Shown here: piece after piece, positions 1-5,160 of the stretch
Layout: each line of letters starts with the position of its first letter
How positions within the stretch are numbered: position 1 is the stretch's first letter
NCBI GenBank assembly: GCA_029881835.1
Contig: JAOULV010000123.1
Location: 1-5,160, forward strand
From: Rhodospirillaceae bacterium
GTDB taxonomy: Bacteria > Pseudomonadota > Alphaproteobacteria > Rhodospirillales > Magnetovibrionaceae
Direction: 5' to 3'
Length of the DNA: 5,160 bases
Position numbers and translations under genes: made by a program
The notes under the pieces: model-generated
Database searches by the model: none
What the model was told of the DNA's origin: nothing
The model's input: only the letters and a program-made list of their open reading frames with translations

Positions 1-1162
1 ACGTGGTTAGCTTGCTTTCAATTTCGGCAACGACCGCACTTGCCGCTTCTAGGGCACGTTCTGATTCGGTCAACGCTTCATCTTCGCCTTCGCGTTCGGA
101 TTCAATTTTTGTTTTTTCCGATGCCAATGCGCGCGCTGCCTGGGCGGCATCTTCGGCAAGTTCGCGTTCACGCGCGATGTCATGGCGAACCTGCTCAAGG
201 CGGTGAATGCGATCAAGCCTTGCGGCTTCAATTCGGTTGGCTTCGTCGTCTAAACCTTCACGTGCCAGGGTAAAGCGTTGCAATTTGGCGGCGACTTCGG
301 CTTCTTGGGCGCGCAATTCCGGCACACCGTCAGCCGCCTGTGTTTGTGCGGTGGTGGCGGCAGCGACTTTTGCGGTCAATTCACCGACAACGGATTGAAC
401 TTCTTTTAATTTTTCCTTGTTGGCGTTTAAATCTTCTTGGGCGCGTATCCAGCGCACATGGTAAAGCATGGCTTCGGCTTTGTTTATAAGGTCGGAAATG
501 TTGCGATAGCGCGTTGCTTGGCGTGATTGTTTCTTCAAGCTTTGTAATTGTGATTCAAGGGTTACCAAAATATCATCAAGGCGCGACAGATTGGTTTCGG
601 CCCCGCGCAGGCGTAGCTCGGCTTCGTGGCGGCGTGAATGCAGGCCGGTAATGCCTGCGGCTTCTTCCAACAGCATGCGCCGGTCTTGTGGTTTGGCGGA
701 AATGATCGCACCAATTTTGCCTTGGCTTACAAGCGCGGTTGATTTTGAACCGGATGCCGCATCGGCAAACAGCAATTGCACATCCTTGGCGCGGACTTCG
801 TGGCCATTTACCTTGTAGTTTGACCCTTGGTCGCGTTCAATTCGGCGCACGACTTCTAATTCTTCGGCATCATTGAACATTGCCGGTGCTACGCGCGCGG
901 TATTGTCCATATGGACAACAACTTCAGCCACGTTGCGTGACGGGCGATTTGACGACCCGCCAAAAATCACGTCATCCATGGATGAGCCACGCATCTGTTT
1001 GGCGGATGTTTCGCCCATGACCCATTTAAGCGCTTCAACCAAGTTTGATTTACCGCACCCGTTGGGCCCGACCACACCGGTTAGCCCTGGCTCAATGGCC
1101 AGTTCGGTTGGATCAACGAACGATTTAAAACCCTGTAACCTTAATTTTGTAAACTTGAGCAA
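1..1162 (-). CDS. smc: Chromosome segregation ATPase Smc, N-terminal part (runs off the left edge)
   Basis: This is the N-terminal third (387 codons of a protein usually about 1150 residues) of the Smc subunit of bacterial condensin, which loads onto DNA with ScpA/ScpB to organise and segregate chromosomes in the cytoplasm. The frame is open to the window edge with no internal stop. It begins with the Smc-type start LKFTKLRLQGFKSF; Walker A GPNGCGKSN is at residues 32-40. The R-loop region MRG is at 57-59 and the Q-loop segment LVSQGKIG at 144-151, followed by RRMLLEEAAGITG. From about residue 175 the protein becomes Glu/Arg/Ala/Leu-rich coiled coil, the first half of the Smc arm. The start is TTG: an in-frame TAA lies at 1187-1189, no ATG or GTG lies between, and an AAGGGTGGG ribosome site sits 6 nt upstream. 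The signature motif, Walker B and hinge lie outside the window. The gene follows dsbA by 60 bp and may share its transcript. Confidence 0.97.
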   Translation of the reverse strand, partial: MLKFTKLRLQGFKSFVDPTELAIEPGLTGVVGPNGCGKSNLVEALKWVMGETSAKQMRGSSMDDVIFGGSSNRPSRNVAEVVVHMDNTARVAPAMFNDAEELEVVRRIERDQGSNYKVNGHEVRAKDVQLLFADAASGSKSTALVSQGKIGAIISAKPQDRRMLLEEAAGITGLHSRRHEAELRLRGAETNLSRLDDILVTLESQLQSLKKQSRQATRYRNISDLINKAEAMLYHVRWIRAQEDLNANKEKLKEVQSVVGELTAKVAAATTAQTQAADGVPELRAQEAEVAAKLQRFTLAREGLDDEANRIEAARLDRIHRLEQVRHDIARERELAEDAAQAARALASEKTKIESEREGEDEALTESERALEAASAVVAEIESKLTT

Positions 1163-1168
1163 GTTTTT

Positions 1169-1177
1169 CCCACCCTT
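1169..1177 (-). promoter_or_regulatory. Ribosome binding site deciding the TTG start of smc
   Basis: The minus strand reads AAGGGTGGG, a G-rich imperfect Shine-Dalgarno sequence, 6 nt before the TTG at 1162-1160. It supports TTG as the true start, because the next upstream in-frame codons run into a stop without another start codon. Confidence 0.6.
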
Positions 1178-1222
1178 TAATTTTGATTATTTAAATTGGA
1201 TAATATTTTTAACTAATAGCTA

Positions 1223-1891
1223 TTAAATGCCGCCATTTTTTTCGAGTAATTGATTTAAAACTTCACTGAAATCTTGGTAGCTAAGGACGCCATCTATTTT
1301 TTTCCCATCAACAAAAAAAGTTGGCGTTGAATTAATCCCAAGATTTTTGCTGGCATTGGTTCGCCTTTCGGCAATCGCCCAGTAAAGATCATTATTTTCA
1401 AGGCAGGCTTTGACGTCGTCTTCGTTCATCCCGCCAATCATGCGTGAAATTCCGGTTAATGCCTGAAGTGGGTTTTGTGCCCTGGCCCATTGTTGCTGTG
1501 ATTTATATAATGTTCCAAGCATTGGAAAAAATTTATCGTTGCCAGCGCACCGTGCCAACATTGAAGCGGCCAGCGCCAAGTCATCTAAGGGAAAGTCATG
1601 ATAAATAATGCGCACCTTGCCGGTATCAACGTAGTTTTTCTTTATTTCCGGCAAAACGTTATTGTGAAAATTGGCGCAGTGCGAACAGGTAAGGGATGCG
1701 TATTCGTGAATTACGACCTTGGCGTCAGTTGAACCCATGGTTTTTTCAGACAGCGCTTCGTCCGTATCGGCAACGCCCGCAAAGCCTTTGCCCGGCATTG
1801 CCAGCAAAAGCACAAAAACAAGCAACAACAGATACTTGGGCATAGTTATGGCCGGCTTGTGGATGCGTTGAAAATAGGCAGATATGGTCAT
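1223..1891 (-). CDS. DsbA-family periplasmic thiol:disulfide oxidoreductase
   Basis: This is an exported thioredoxin-fold protein of the DsbA/Thioredoxin_4 type, expected to introduce or shuffle disulfides in periplasmic proteins. From the ATG at 1891 it is 222 residues. A basic N-terminus leads into a Leu/Val-rich hydrophobic stretch (about residues 20-32) and a likely signal-peptidase I site after GKGFA, with no lipobox Cys. The redox motif CSHC is at residues 69-72, and the cis-proline loop STPTFFVDG is near residue 190. Two further cysteines (about 115 and 163) could form the second disulfide known in some alphaproteobacterial DsbAs. The frame extends upstream to a GTG at 1975, but those 28 extra residues would put a long, poorly fitting segment before the signal peptide. 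A start at 1843 (MPKYLLLL) is also possible. The ribosome site is weak (AGAAAG). It lies between dciA and smc, as in other alphaproteobacteria; its exact substrates are unknown. Confidence 0.9.
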   Translation of the reverse strand: MTISAYFQRIHKPAITMPKYLLLLVFVLLLAMPGKGFAGVADTDEALSEKTMGSTDAKVVIHEYASLTCSHCANFHNNVLPEIKKNYVDTGKVRIIYHDFPLDDLALAASMLARCAGNDKFFPMLGTLYKSQQQWARAQNPLQALTGISRMIGGMNEDDVKACLENNDLYWAIAERRTNASKNLGINSTPTFFVDGKKIDGVLSYQDFSEVLNQLLEKNGGI

Positions 1892-1909
1892 AATTTTCTT
1901 TCTAAACAC

Positions 1910-1917
1910 AATATATA
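1910..1917 (-). promoter_or_regulatory. Possible -10 element upstream of the dsbA-like gene
   Basis: The minus strand reads TATATATT about 18 nt before the preferred ATG at 1891, matching a -10 hexamer at five of six positions (TATATT). The candidate -35 at the usual spacing (TTCGGC) is poor and the leader would be very short, so this is only a weak candidate. Confidence 0.22.
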
Positions 1918-1994
1918 GCCCTTTAGGGCAAGGCCGAATATACGGACTCATTACTCCAACCACAAGCATCGCCACCTTGGTCGCTTAAACATTT

Positions 1995-2003
1995 TGTGGA
2001 TAA
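1995..2003 (-). promoter_or_regulatory. DnaA box (consensus 9-mer)
   Basis: The minus strand reads TTATCCACA, an exact match to the DnaA-box consensus TTATNCACA. It lies between dciA and the dsbA-like gene, about 104 nt upstream of the latter's preferred start. Only one such box was found in the window by eye, so this is not an origin-type cluster. DnaA also acts as a transcription factor at isolated boxes, so a regulatory role is possible but unproven; a single 9-mer can also occur by chance. Confidence 0.4.
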
Positions 2004-2052
2004 CTGTTAACCAGCAATAACATATTGAAATATTGGGGCTTATTTATGACAG

Positions 2053-2574
2053 TTAGCTTTCGCCCCTGTTCCTGCCGACTATGGATTTGCCTAACCTAGC
2101 CAGGGTTAGCCTTATTTCTTCGTCTTCAATATTTTTGAGTGATTCGTTCAAAGCCAATTCTTGCTCTTGGCTTAGCTTTATTTCCGGGGCGGTGGTGCTT
2201 TCTTCTTGGGGTATGGGGCCTTGGCTCAGGCGCAGGCCAACTACCGCCTTGTAGCCAAAATGGCGATTTATACGTTCAATAATAATTGGCTCAAGATGCT
2301 GTATTTCTGTCGCCATGCCGCCGGTTATGGTTTTCAGGTGCAGTATGCCACCAGATGAGCCATCCCTAGAAAAAGTGAGCTTTTCCGGCGCACTGAACCT
2401 TGCTAGCTCAGGGCCCACTATTTCCGCCCAGTTAGTGATTATGGCGGCATTTGAAAAGCCGCGCTTGCCAAAAACCGGTTTGACGATTTTTTCCACCATG
2501 CGCGAAAGCAACTGGGATTTCTGCGCCCTTTTGGGTTTGTATGGTTTTTTGGTGTATTTGGGATCTGGTGTCAT
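2053..2574 (-). CDS. dciA: DciA-family (DUF721) protein, probable replicative helicase loader
   Basis: This 173-residue protein belongs to the DUF721/DciA family, whose members help load the DnaB replicative helicase in bacteria that lack DnaC or DnaI. A basic N-terminal tail (Lys/Arg/Pro-rich, residues 5-20) leads into the domain. The family pattern is visible as W49-AEIVGPELARFSAPEKL, then ILHLKTITGGMATEIQHLEPIIIERINRHFG (residues 77-107, cut here only by description) and VVGLRLSQG (111-119), consistent with a KH-like fold. The C-terminal part is Glu-rich and ends in a predicted helix, EEIRLTLARLGKSIVGR, common in alphaproteobacterial members. The ATG at 2574 has only a weak AGGT ribosome site 12 nt upstream. 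The gene is divergent from the response regulator, and downstream lie the dsbA-like gene and smc, the usual alphaproteobacterial order. The mutY gene often found upstream is absent here. Family assignment is firm; helicase loading is inferred from the family. Confidence 0.9.
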   Translation of the reverse strand: MTPDPKYTKKPYKPKRAQKSQLLSRMVEKIVKPVFGKRGFSNAAIITNWAEIVGPELARFSAPEKLTFSRDGSSGGILHLKTITGGMATEIQHLEPIIIERINRHFGYKAVVGLRLSQGPIPQEESTTAPEIKLSQEQELALNESLKNIEDEEIRLTLARLGKSIVGRNRGES

Positions 2575-2679
2575 TTGTTCGATATTACCTATTTTTTGTC
2601 GTCATGGGTCTTAATTTTCTATTTGCAAAATGCAATTGGGGTTACCATATGGATATCCGTGGGACGAGGAGAGCAGGGC
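2575..2679. promoter_or_regulatory. Divergent intergenic region between dciA and the sigma-54 response regulator
   Basis: This 105-bp gap must carry the start signals for the regulator and probably for dciA. It is AT-rich and holds a cluster of small palindromes: TTGCA-N3-TGCAA (2623-2635, containing TTTGCAAA at 2622-2629), GGTTACC (2640-2646, one central mismatch), CCATATGG (2645-2652) and GGATATCC (2651-2658). They suggest an operator, possibly for autoregulation. I found no convincing sigma-70 -35/-10 pair and no -24/-12 sigma-54 promoter. The TTG-started open frame does continue back through the gap to 2575, but that stretch does not look like protein. Confidence 0.45.
2667..2671 (+). promoter_or_regulatory. 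Ribosome binding site deciding the TTG start of the response regulator
   Basis: AGGAG lies 8 nt upstream of the TTG at 2680. The alternative in-frame starts (TTG 2575, GTG 2659) have no comparable ribosome site and would add residues before the receiver domain that do not fit the family. Confidence 0.7.
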
Positions 2680-4149
2680 TTGGTCAGCGAAAATACAAGT
2701 ATTTTGTTGGTTGAAGATACCGTGGCGCTTGCGCGCACCTATGAGGCATACCTTAAAAATGGCGCCTATGACGTTGTTCACGTTGAAACCGGGGCCGAAG
2801 GAATGGCCGGCGTTTCCCAAAACCCGCCGGAAATAGTGCTGCTAGACCTTGTGTTGCCTGATATGGACGGCCTTGAGATTCTTAAACGCATATCAGAAGA
2901 AGAAATCCCCAGCGCCGTAATTGTGATAACCGCCAATGCATCGCTTAATACCGCCATTGATGCCATGCGTCTAGGCGCCATGGATTTTTTGGTAAAACCC
3001 TTTAGTGCCGAACGGTTGTTGGTAACCATAGAAAACGTTATTGAACGCCAACGTTTAAACAAAATTGTAAACACTTATCGCAACGATATTGATCGGCGTG
3101 AATACGCGGGCTTTATTGGTGCATCGTTACCGATGCAAAGTGTTTATCGCATTATTGACAGCGCTGCCGGATCAAAAGCAACCGTGTTTATAACGGGGGA
3201 AAGCGGAACCGGAAAAGAAGTTTGTGCCGAAGCAATCCACAGCAAAAGTCCGCGCAAATCAGGCCCGTTCGTTGCTATAAATTGCGGTGCCATCCCAAAA
3301 GATTTGATGGAAAGTGAAATTTTTGGTCACGTCAAAGGCGCCTTCACCGGTGCGGTTGCCGATCGTGACGGGGCGGCAACAAAAGCAAGGGGCGGAACCT
3401 TGTTTTTAGATGAAATATGCGAAATGGATATGAGCCTGCAAACCAAGCTATTGCGCTTTATTCAAACCGGAACCTTCCAAAAAGTCGGTGGCTCAAAAAC
3501 CGAAGAAGCAGACATAAGATTTGTTTGCGCCACTAACAAAGACCCATTGGTTGAGGTTGCCGAAGGGCGTTTTCGTGAAGATTTATTTTATCGTTTGCAC
3601 GTTATTCCAATCGCTATGCCGCCGTTGCGTGAGCGCGACCTTGACGTTTTGGCAATCGCCGAAAACCTTTTGAGTGCGTATGCGGGCGAAGAAAATAAAT
3701 CCTTCAAAGGTTTTTCCGATGGGGTGCGCGGGATTTTCGCAACGTATCAATGGCCGGGAAATGTCCGCCAATTGCAAAACGTAATCAGGAATATGGTTGT
3801 TCTTAACGATGGGGATGAAATAACCGAAGATATGCTCCCGGCCCCATTGGATGAATTCATTGGCAAGGCAGCGCCAATTGCACCCGTTGACAGCATTAAA
3901 AATCAAGACAGTAAATCGGGGGCAGTTGGTGCGGTCAACGCTAAAACCGAATCTGGTGCTACGGCGTTTATTCCCCTTTGCGCAGACGACATTCGCCCGC
4001 TTGATGAAACCGAGCGAGATATCATTGAGCATGCAATAAATATTTGTGATGGCAACGTGCCCAAGGCCGCAATGCATCTTGGTATTTCGGCATCAACCAT
4101 TTATCGCAAACGCCAAGCGTGGGAAGAAAAACAAAAAAAGATGGCCTGA
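2680..4149 (+). CDS. LuxO-like sigma-54-dependent response regulator (receiver, AAA+, Fis-type HTH)
   Basis: This NtrC-family activator of 489 residues opens sigma-54 promoters when phosphorylated. The receiver domain (about 5-122) has the acidic pair E12/D13, phospho-acceptor D56 in LLDLVLPDMDG, T84 and K106 (LVKPF). The AAA+ domain (about 145-385) has Walker A GESGTGKE (173-180) and the sigma-54-contacting GAFTGA loop intact (220-225). It also has Walker B GGTLFLDE (238-245), arginine-finger region EGRFREDLFYRL (295-306) and sensor II WPGNVRQL (358-365). An Ala/Pro/Ser-rich linker (about 390-435) precedes a Fis-type HTH (about 440-481) containing CDGNVPKAAMHLGISASTIY. This HTH and the LLVEDT start resemble LuxO of the vibrio quorum-sensing relay. 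All catalytic residues are present, so it should be active. The TTG start is chosen from AGGAG 8 nt upstream. It is divergent from dciA and faces the Hpt gene, a likely phosphodonor, 9 bp away. Target genes and the sensor kinase are not visible. Confidence 0.94.
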   Translation: MVSENTSILLVEDTVALARTYEAYLKNGAYDVVHVETGAEGMAGVSQNPPEIVLLDLVLPDMDGLEILKRISEEEIPSAVIVITANASLNTAIDAMRLGAMDFLVKPFSAERLLVTIENVIERQRLNKIVNTYRNDIDRREYAGFIGASLPMQSVYRIIDSAAGSKATVFITGESGTGKEVCAEAIHSKSPRKSGPFVAINCGAIPKDLMESEIFGHVKGAFTGAVADRDGAATKARGGTLFLDEICEMDMSLQTKLLRFIQTGTFQKVGGSKTEEADIRFVCATNKDPLVEVAEGRFREDLFYRLHVIPIAMPPLRERDLDVLAIAENLLSAYAGEENKSFKGFSDGVRGIFATYQWPGNVRQLQNVIRNMVVLNDGDEITEDMLPAPLDEFIGKAAPIAPVDSIKNQDSKSGAVGAVNAKTESGATAFIPLCADDIRPLDETERDIIEHAINICDGNVPKAAMHLGISASTIYRKRQAWEEKQKKMA

Positions 4150-4158
4150 TAAAATATT

Positions 4159-4527
4159 TCAGGAATTGTCGTTCGGGTTTGCCGCGGTAAGTTCCGCCAC
4201 AAGATTTTCACCTTGTTCGATTTCGCCGGGAACGTGCATAAGAACTTTTTCTGCAGCTTGTAATATTTCTTCAGGGGTTCCCGTGCTTACTGCCTGTTCA
4301 AGCGCAAACGCCAATTCACCCGAATCAGGAAGACCATAAGTTCGACACACCCCTTTAAGGGAATGGGCGTGTCTTTTTAATACGGCAAGATCGCCATCGG
4401 CGTTTTTTCTGTTTCTTATTTCATCAAGCCGCATGATGGCATCCGCTTTAAAAACCCCATAAAGTTCGCGGACCCCGTCTTTGCCGACAGCATCGATCAT
4501 TTCTTCAAGGGTTCTTCTGTCTGGCAT
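4159..4527 (-). CDS. Stand-alone histidine phosphotransfer (Hpt) domain protein, LuxU-like
   Basis: This small cytoplasmic protein (122 residues) is expected to carry phosphate between a hybrid sensor kinase and a response regulator. It is a single Hpt four-helix domain with no kinase or receiver attached. The phosphorylation motif is HSLKG with H55 as the acceptor, followed by the usual small-residue turn (VCRTYGLPDSGELAFALE) and a last helix around EEILQAAEKVL. Length matches free Hpt proteins such as LuxU. TAAGG lies 9 nt before the ATG. Its stop is 9 bp from the stop of the convergent LuxO-like regulator, which suggests they are partners, as luxU and luxO are in vibrios, although there the two genes point the same way. 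apt ends 44 bp upstream on the same strand, so the two are probably cotranscribed. Partnership is inferred from position and domain type only. Confidence 0.88.
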   Translation of the reverse strand: MPDRRTLEEMIDAVGKDGVRELYGVFKADAIMRLDEIRNRKNADGDLAVLKRHAHSLKGVCRTYGLPDSGELAFALEQAVSTGTPEEILQAAEKVLMHVPGEIEQGENLVAELTAANPNDNS

Positions 4528-4571
4528 GTGGATGGGCCTTATATTTTTTTGTTATGTTTTTTTGGTGTTAA
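4528..4571. other. Short A/T-tract spacer between apt and the Hpt gene
   Basis: This 44-bp gap has two seven-base A-tracts on the coding (minus) strand, separated by CATAAC, then the TAAGG ribosome site of the Hpt gene. The tracts run as A on the transcript, so they are not a terminator for apt. No hairpin was seen. Confidence 0.4.
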
Positions 4572-5087
4572 TTATTCGTCGTAAGCAACCAGACTATCAA
4601 ATGGAATATTTAGATTATTTCGTCCATTGAGAAACGTTAGCTCAATTATAGCGGCGGCACCAACAACATCGGCGCCGGCCTTGGCGCATAGGTTAATTGT
4701 AGCATTTAGCGTTCCACCGGTTGCCAATAAATCATCAAGAATAACAACTTTGCTTCCCTTTGGAATGGCGTCGTCTTGTAGTTCTATGGTATCGGTGCCG
4801 TATTCAAGTTCATAATCATATGAAATAGTTTTCCCCGGTAGCTTGCCTTTTTTTCGTGCCATGACAAAACCGCAACCCAGTTTTAGCGCCAATGGGGCGG
4901 CTACCAAAAAACCACGTGATTCAATACCCACCAATACTTCCGGTTGCCATGCGCCAATCATTCTGGCCATCCGGCCCATTGCCACTTGCCATGCGTCCGG
5001 GTGGGCAAGCAATGTCGATATGTCGTAAAAAAGTATTCCCGGCTTGGGAAAATCGGGTATTGCCCGTATGTGGTCTTTTATGTCCAT
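4572..5087 (-). CDS. apt: Adenine phosphoribosyltransferase
   Basis: This enzyme of purine salvage converts adenine and PRPP to AMP and pyrophosphate in the cytoplasm. The 171-residue length is normal for the family and the protein looks complete. Visible family segments are the N-terminal IPDFPKPGILFYDIS (10-24) and GIESRGFLVAAPLA (54-67). The flexible-loop region is RKKGKLPGKTISYDYELEYG (78-97), and the PRPP-binding loop VVILDDLLATGGT is at 114-126 with both aspartates. The C-terminus ends SLVAYDE, close to the usual pattern. The ATG at 5087 has AAGGA 10 nt upstream. It is followed by the Hpt gene after 44 bp with no terminator for this strand, so the pair may form an operon. A purine-salvage link to the phosphorelay is not implied by the sequence; shared transcription may simply be convenient. 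Confidence 0.97.
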   Translation of the reverse strand: MDIKDHIRAIPDFPKPGILFYDISTLLAHPDAWQVAMGRMARMIGAWQPEVLVGIESRGFLVAAPLALKLGCGFVMARKKGKLPGKTISYDYELEYGTDTIELQDDAIPKGSKVVILDDLLATGGTLNATINLCAKAGADVVGAAAIIELTFLNGRNNLNIPFDSLVAYDE

Positions 5088-5160
5088 GTAACGAAAGTCC
5101 TTGCTTAATAAAATTTGATATGATTGAAATTTATAATATCTACCTATGTATGGTTTGCCC
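5088..5160. promoter_or_regulatory. AT-rich upstream region of apt
   Basis: These 73 bases before apt contain its AAGGA ribosome site (5098-5102) and, on the minus strand, AT-rich hexamers such as TATTAT and TATAAA within about 50 nt of the start that could serve as a -10. No matching -35 was recognised, and the region is cut by the window edge, so the promoter call is only a possibility. Confidence 0.25.

Larger units (their letters stand above)
1892..2052. other. Intergenic region between dciA and the dsbA-like gene
   Basis: This 161-bp non-coding stretch assumes the dsbA-like gene starts at 1891. It contains a perfect DnaA-box 9-mer (1995-2003) and an adjacent GTTAAC palindrome (2006-2011). 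It also holds a short direct repeat of ATATTG (2022-2027 and 2030-2035), a small GCCC/GGGC stem with TTTA loop (1918-1929), and a possible -10 element nearer the gene. I see no convincing rho-independent terminator for dciA, so readthrough into dsbA and smc is possible. Confidence 0.5.

Noticed and set aside
3..1226. Several plus-strand open frames (61-117 codons) across the left end
   Set aside because: They lie opposite smc, whose minus-strand frame is continuous with clear Walker A and coiled-coil sequence; the plus-strand translations are Ser/Arg/Ala-rich shadow sequence with no family features.
1892..1975. GTG start at 1975 for the DsbA-like protein
   Set aside because: It would add 28 residues in front of an otherwise ordinary signal peptide; the added segment has no family match I recognise. 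It is not excluded, because an AAGGTGG motif lies close by.
1995..2003. Replication origin at the dciA-dsbA gap
   Set aside because: Only one DnaA box was found, with no box cluster or classic unwinding element pattern, and no origin-linked genes such as dnaA, dnaN or parAB.
2575..2679. Longer version of the response regulator starting at TTG 2575 or GTG 2659
   Set aside because: The added 35 or 7 residues precede a normal receiver start, and only the TTG at 2680 has an AGGAG at proper spacing.
2575..2679. Sigma-54 (-24/-12) promoter upstream of the regulator
   Set aside because: I could not find a GG and GC pair with the required spacing and flanking bases.
3583..4077. A 164-codon minus-strand open frame inside the response regulator gene
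   Set aside because: It is antisense to the well-supported AAA+ and HTH coding region and its translation shows no recognisable domain.
4541..4563. T-rich tracts on the plus strand as a terminator
   Set aside because: There is no GC-rich hairpin before the T runs, and the plus-strand gene ended almost 400 bp earlier.
1..5160. CRISPR arrays, insertion sequences, tRNA or rRNA genes
   Set aside because: No spaced repeats, transposase-like reading frames, terminal inverted repeats or structured RNA sequence were seen.

Overview
The window looks like an ordinary chromosomal segment of an alphaproteobacterium with fairly low GC (roughly mid-40s by eye). The gene order dciA (DUF721), dsbA-like, smc on the minus strand is a neighbourhood I know from alphaproteobacterial genomes, where mutY usually lies just upstream. 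The Smc N-terminus also reads like alphaproteobacterial Smc. I cannot name the genus from the sequence alone.

Layout, left to right. Positions 1-1162 (minus) hold the first 387 codons of smc, starting at a TTG and running off the left edge. Positions 1223-1891 (minus) encode an exported DsbA-family thioredoxin-fold oxidoreductase with a CSHC active site. A 161-bp gap follows, carrying one perfect DnaA-box 9-mer. Positions 2053-2574 (minus) encode a DciA-family protein. A 105-bp divergent gap with several small palindromes separates it from a plus-strand sigma-54-dependent response regulator at 2680-4149 (receiver, AAA+ and Fis-type HTH), which resembles LuxO. Nine bases beyond it, facing it tail to tail, is a minus-strand gene for a stand-alone histidine phosphotransfer (Hpt) protein (4159-4527). 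Upstream of that gene on the same strand is apt, adenine phosphoribosyltransferase (4572-5087). The last 73 bases are the AT-rich upstream region of apt.

Three themes emerge. The dciA-dsbA-smc run joins replication (helicase loading), envelope disulfide chemistry and chromosome segregation, and it is probably read at least partly together. The regulator and the Hpt protein form a plausible two-step end of a phosphorelay, like LuxU and LuxO of vibrios, but no sensor kinase lies in the window. apt is a purine-salvage gene that probably shares a transcript with the Hpt gene. No RNA genes, mobile elements, CRISPR arrays or convincing terminators were seen. The items most worth a second look are the LuxO/LuxU-like pair in an alphaproteobacterial setting and the DnaA box beside the helicase-loader gene.
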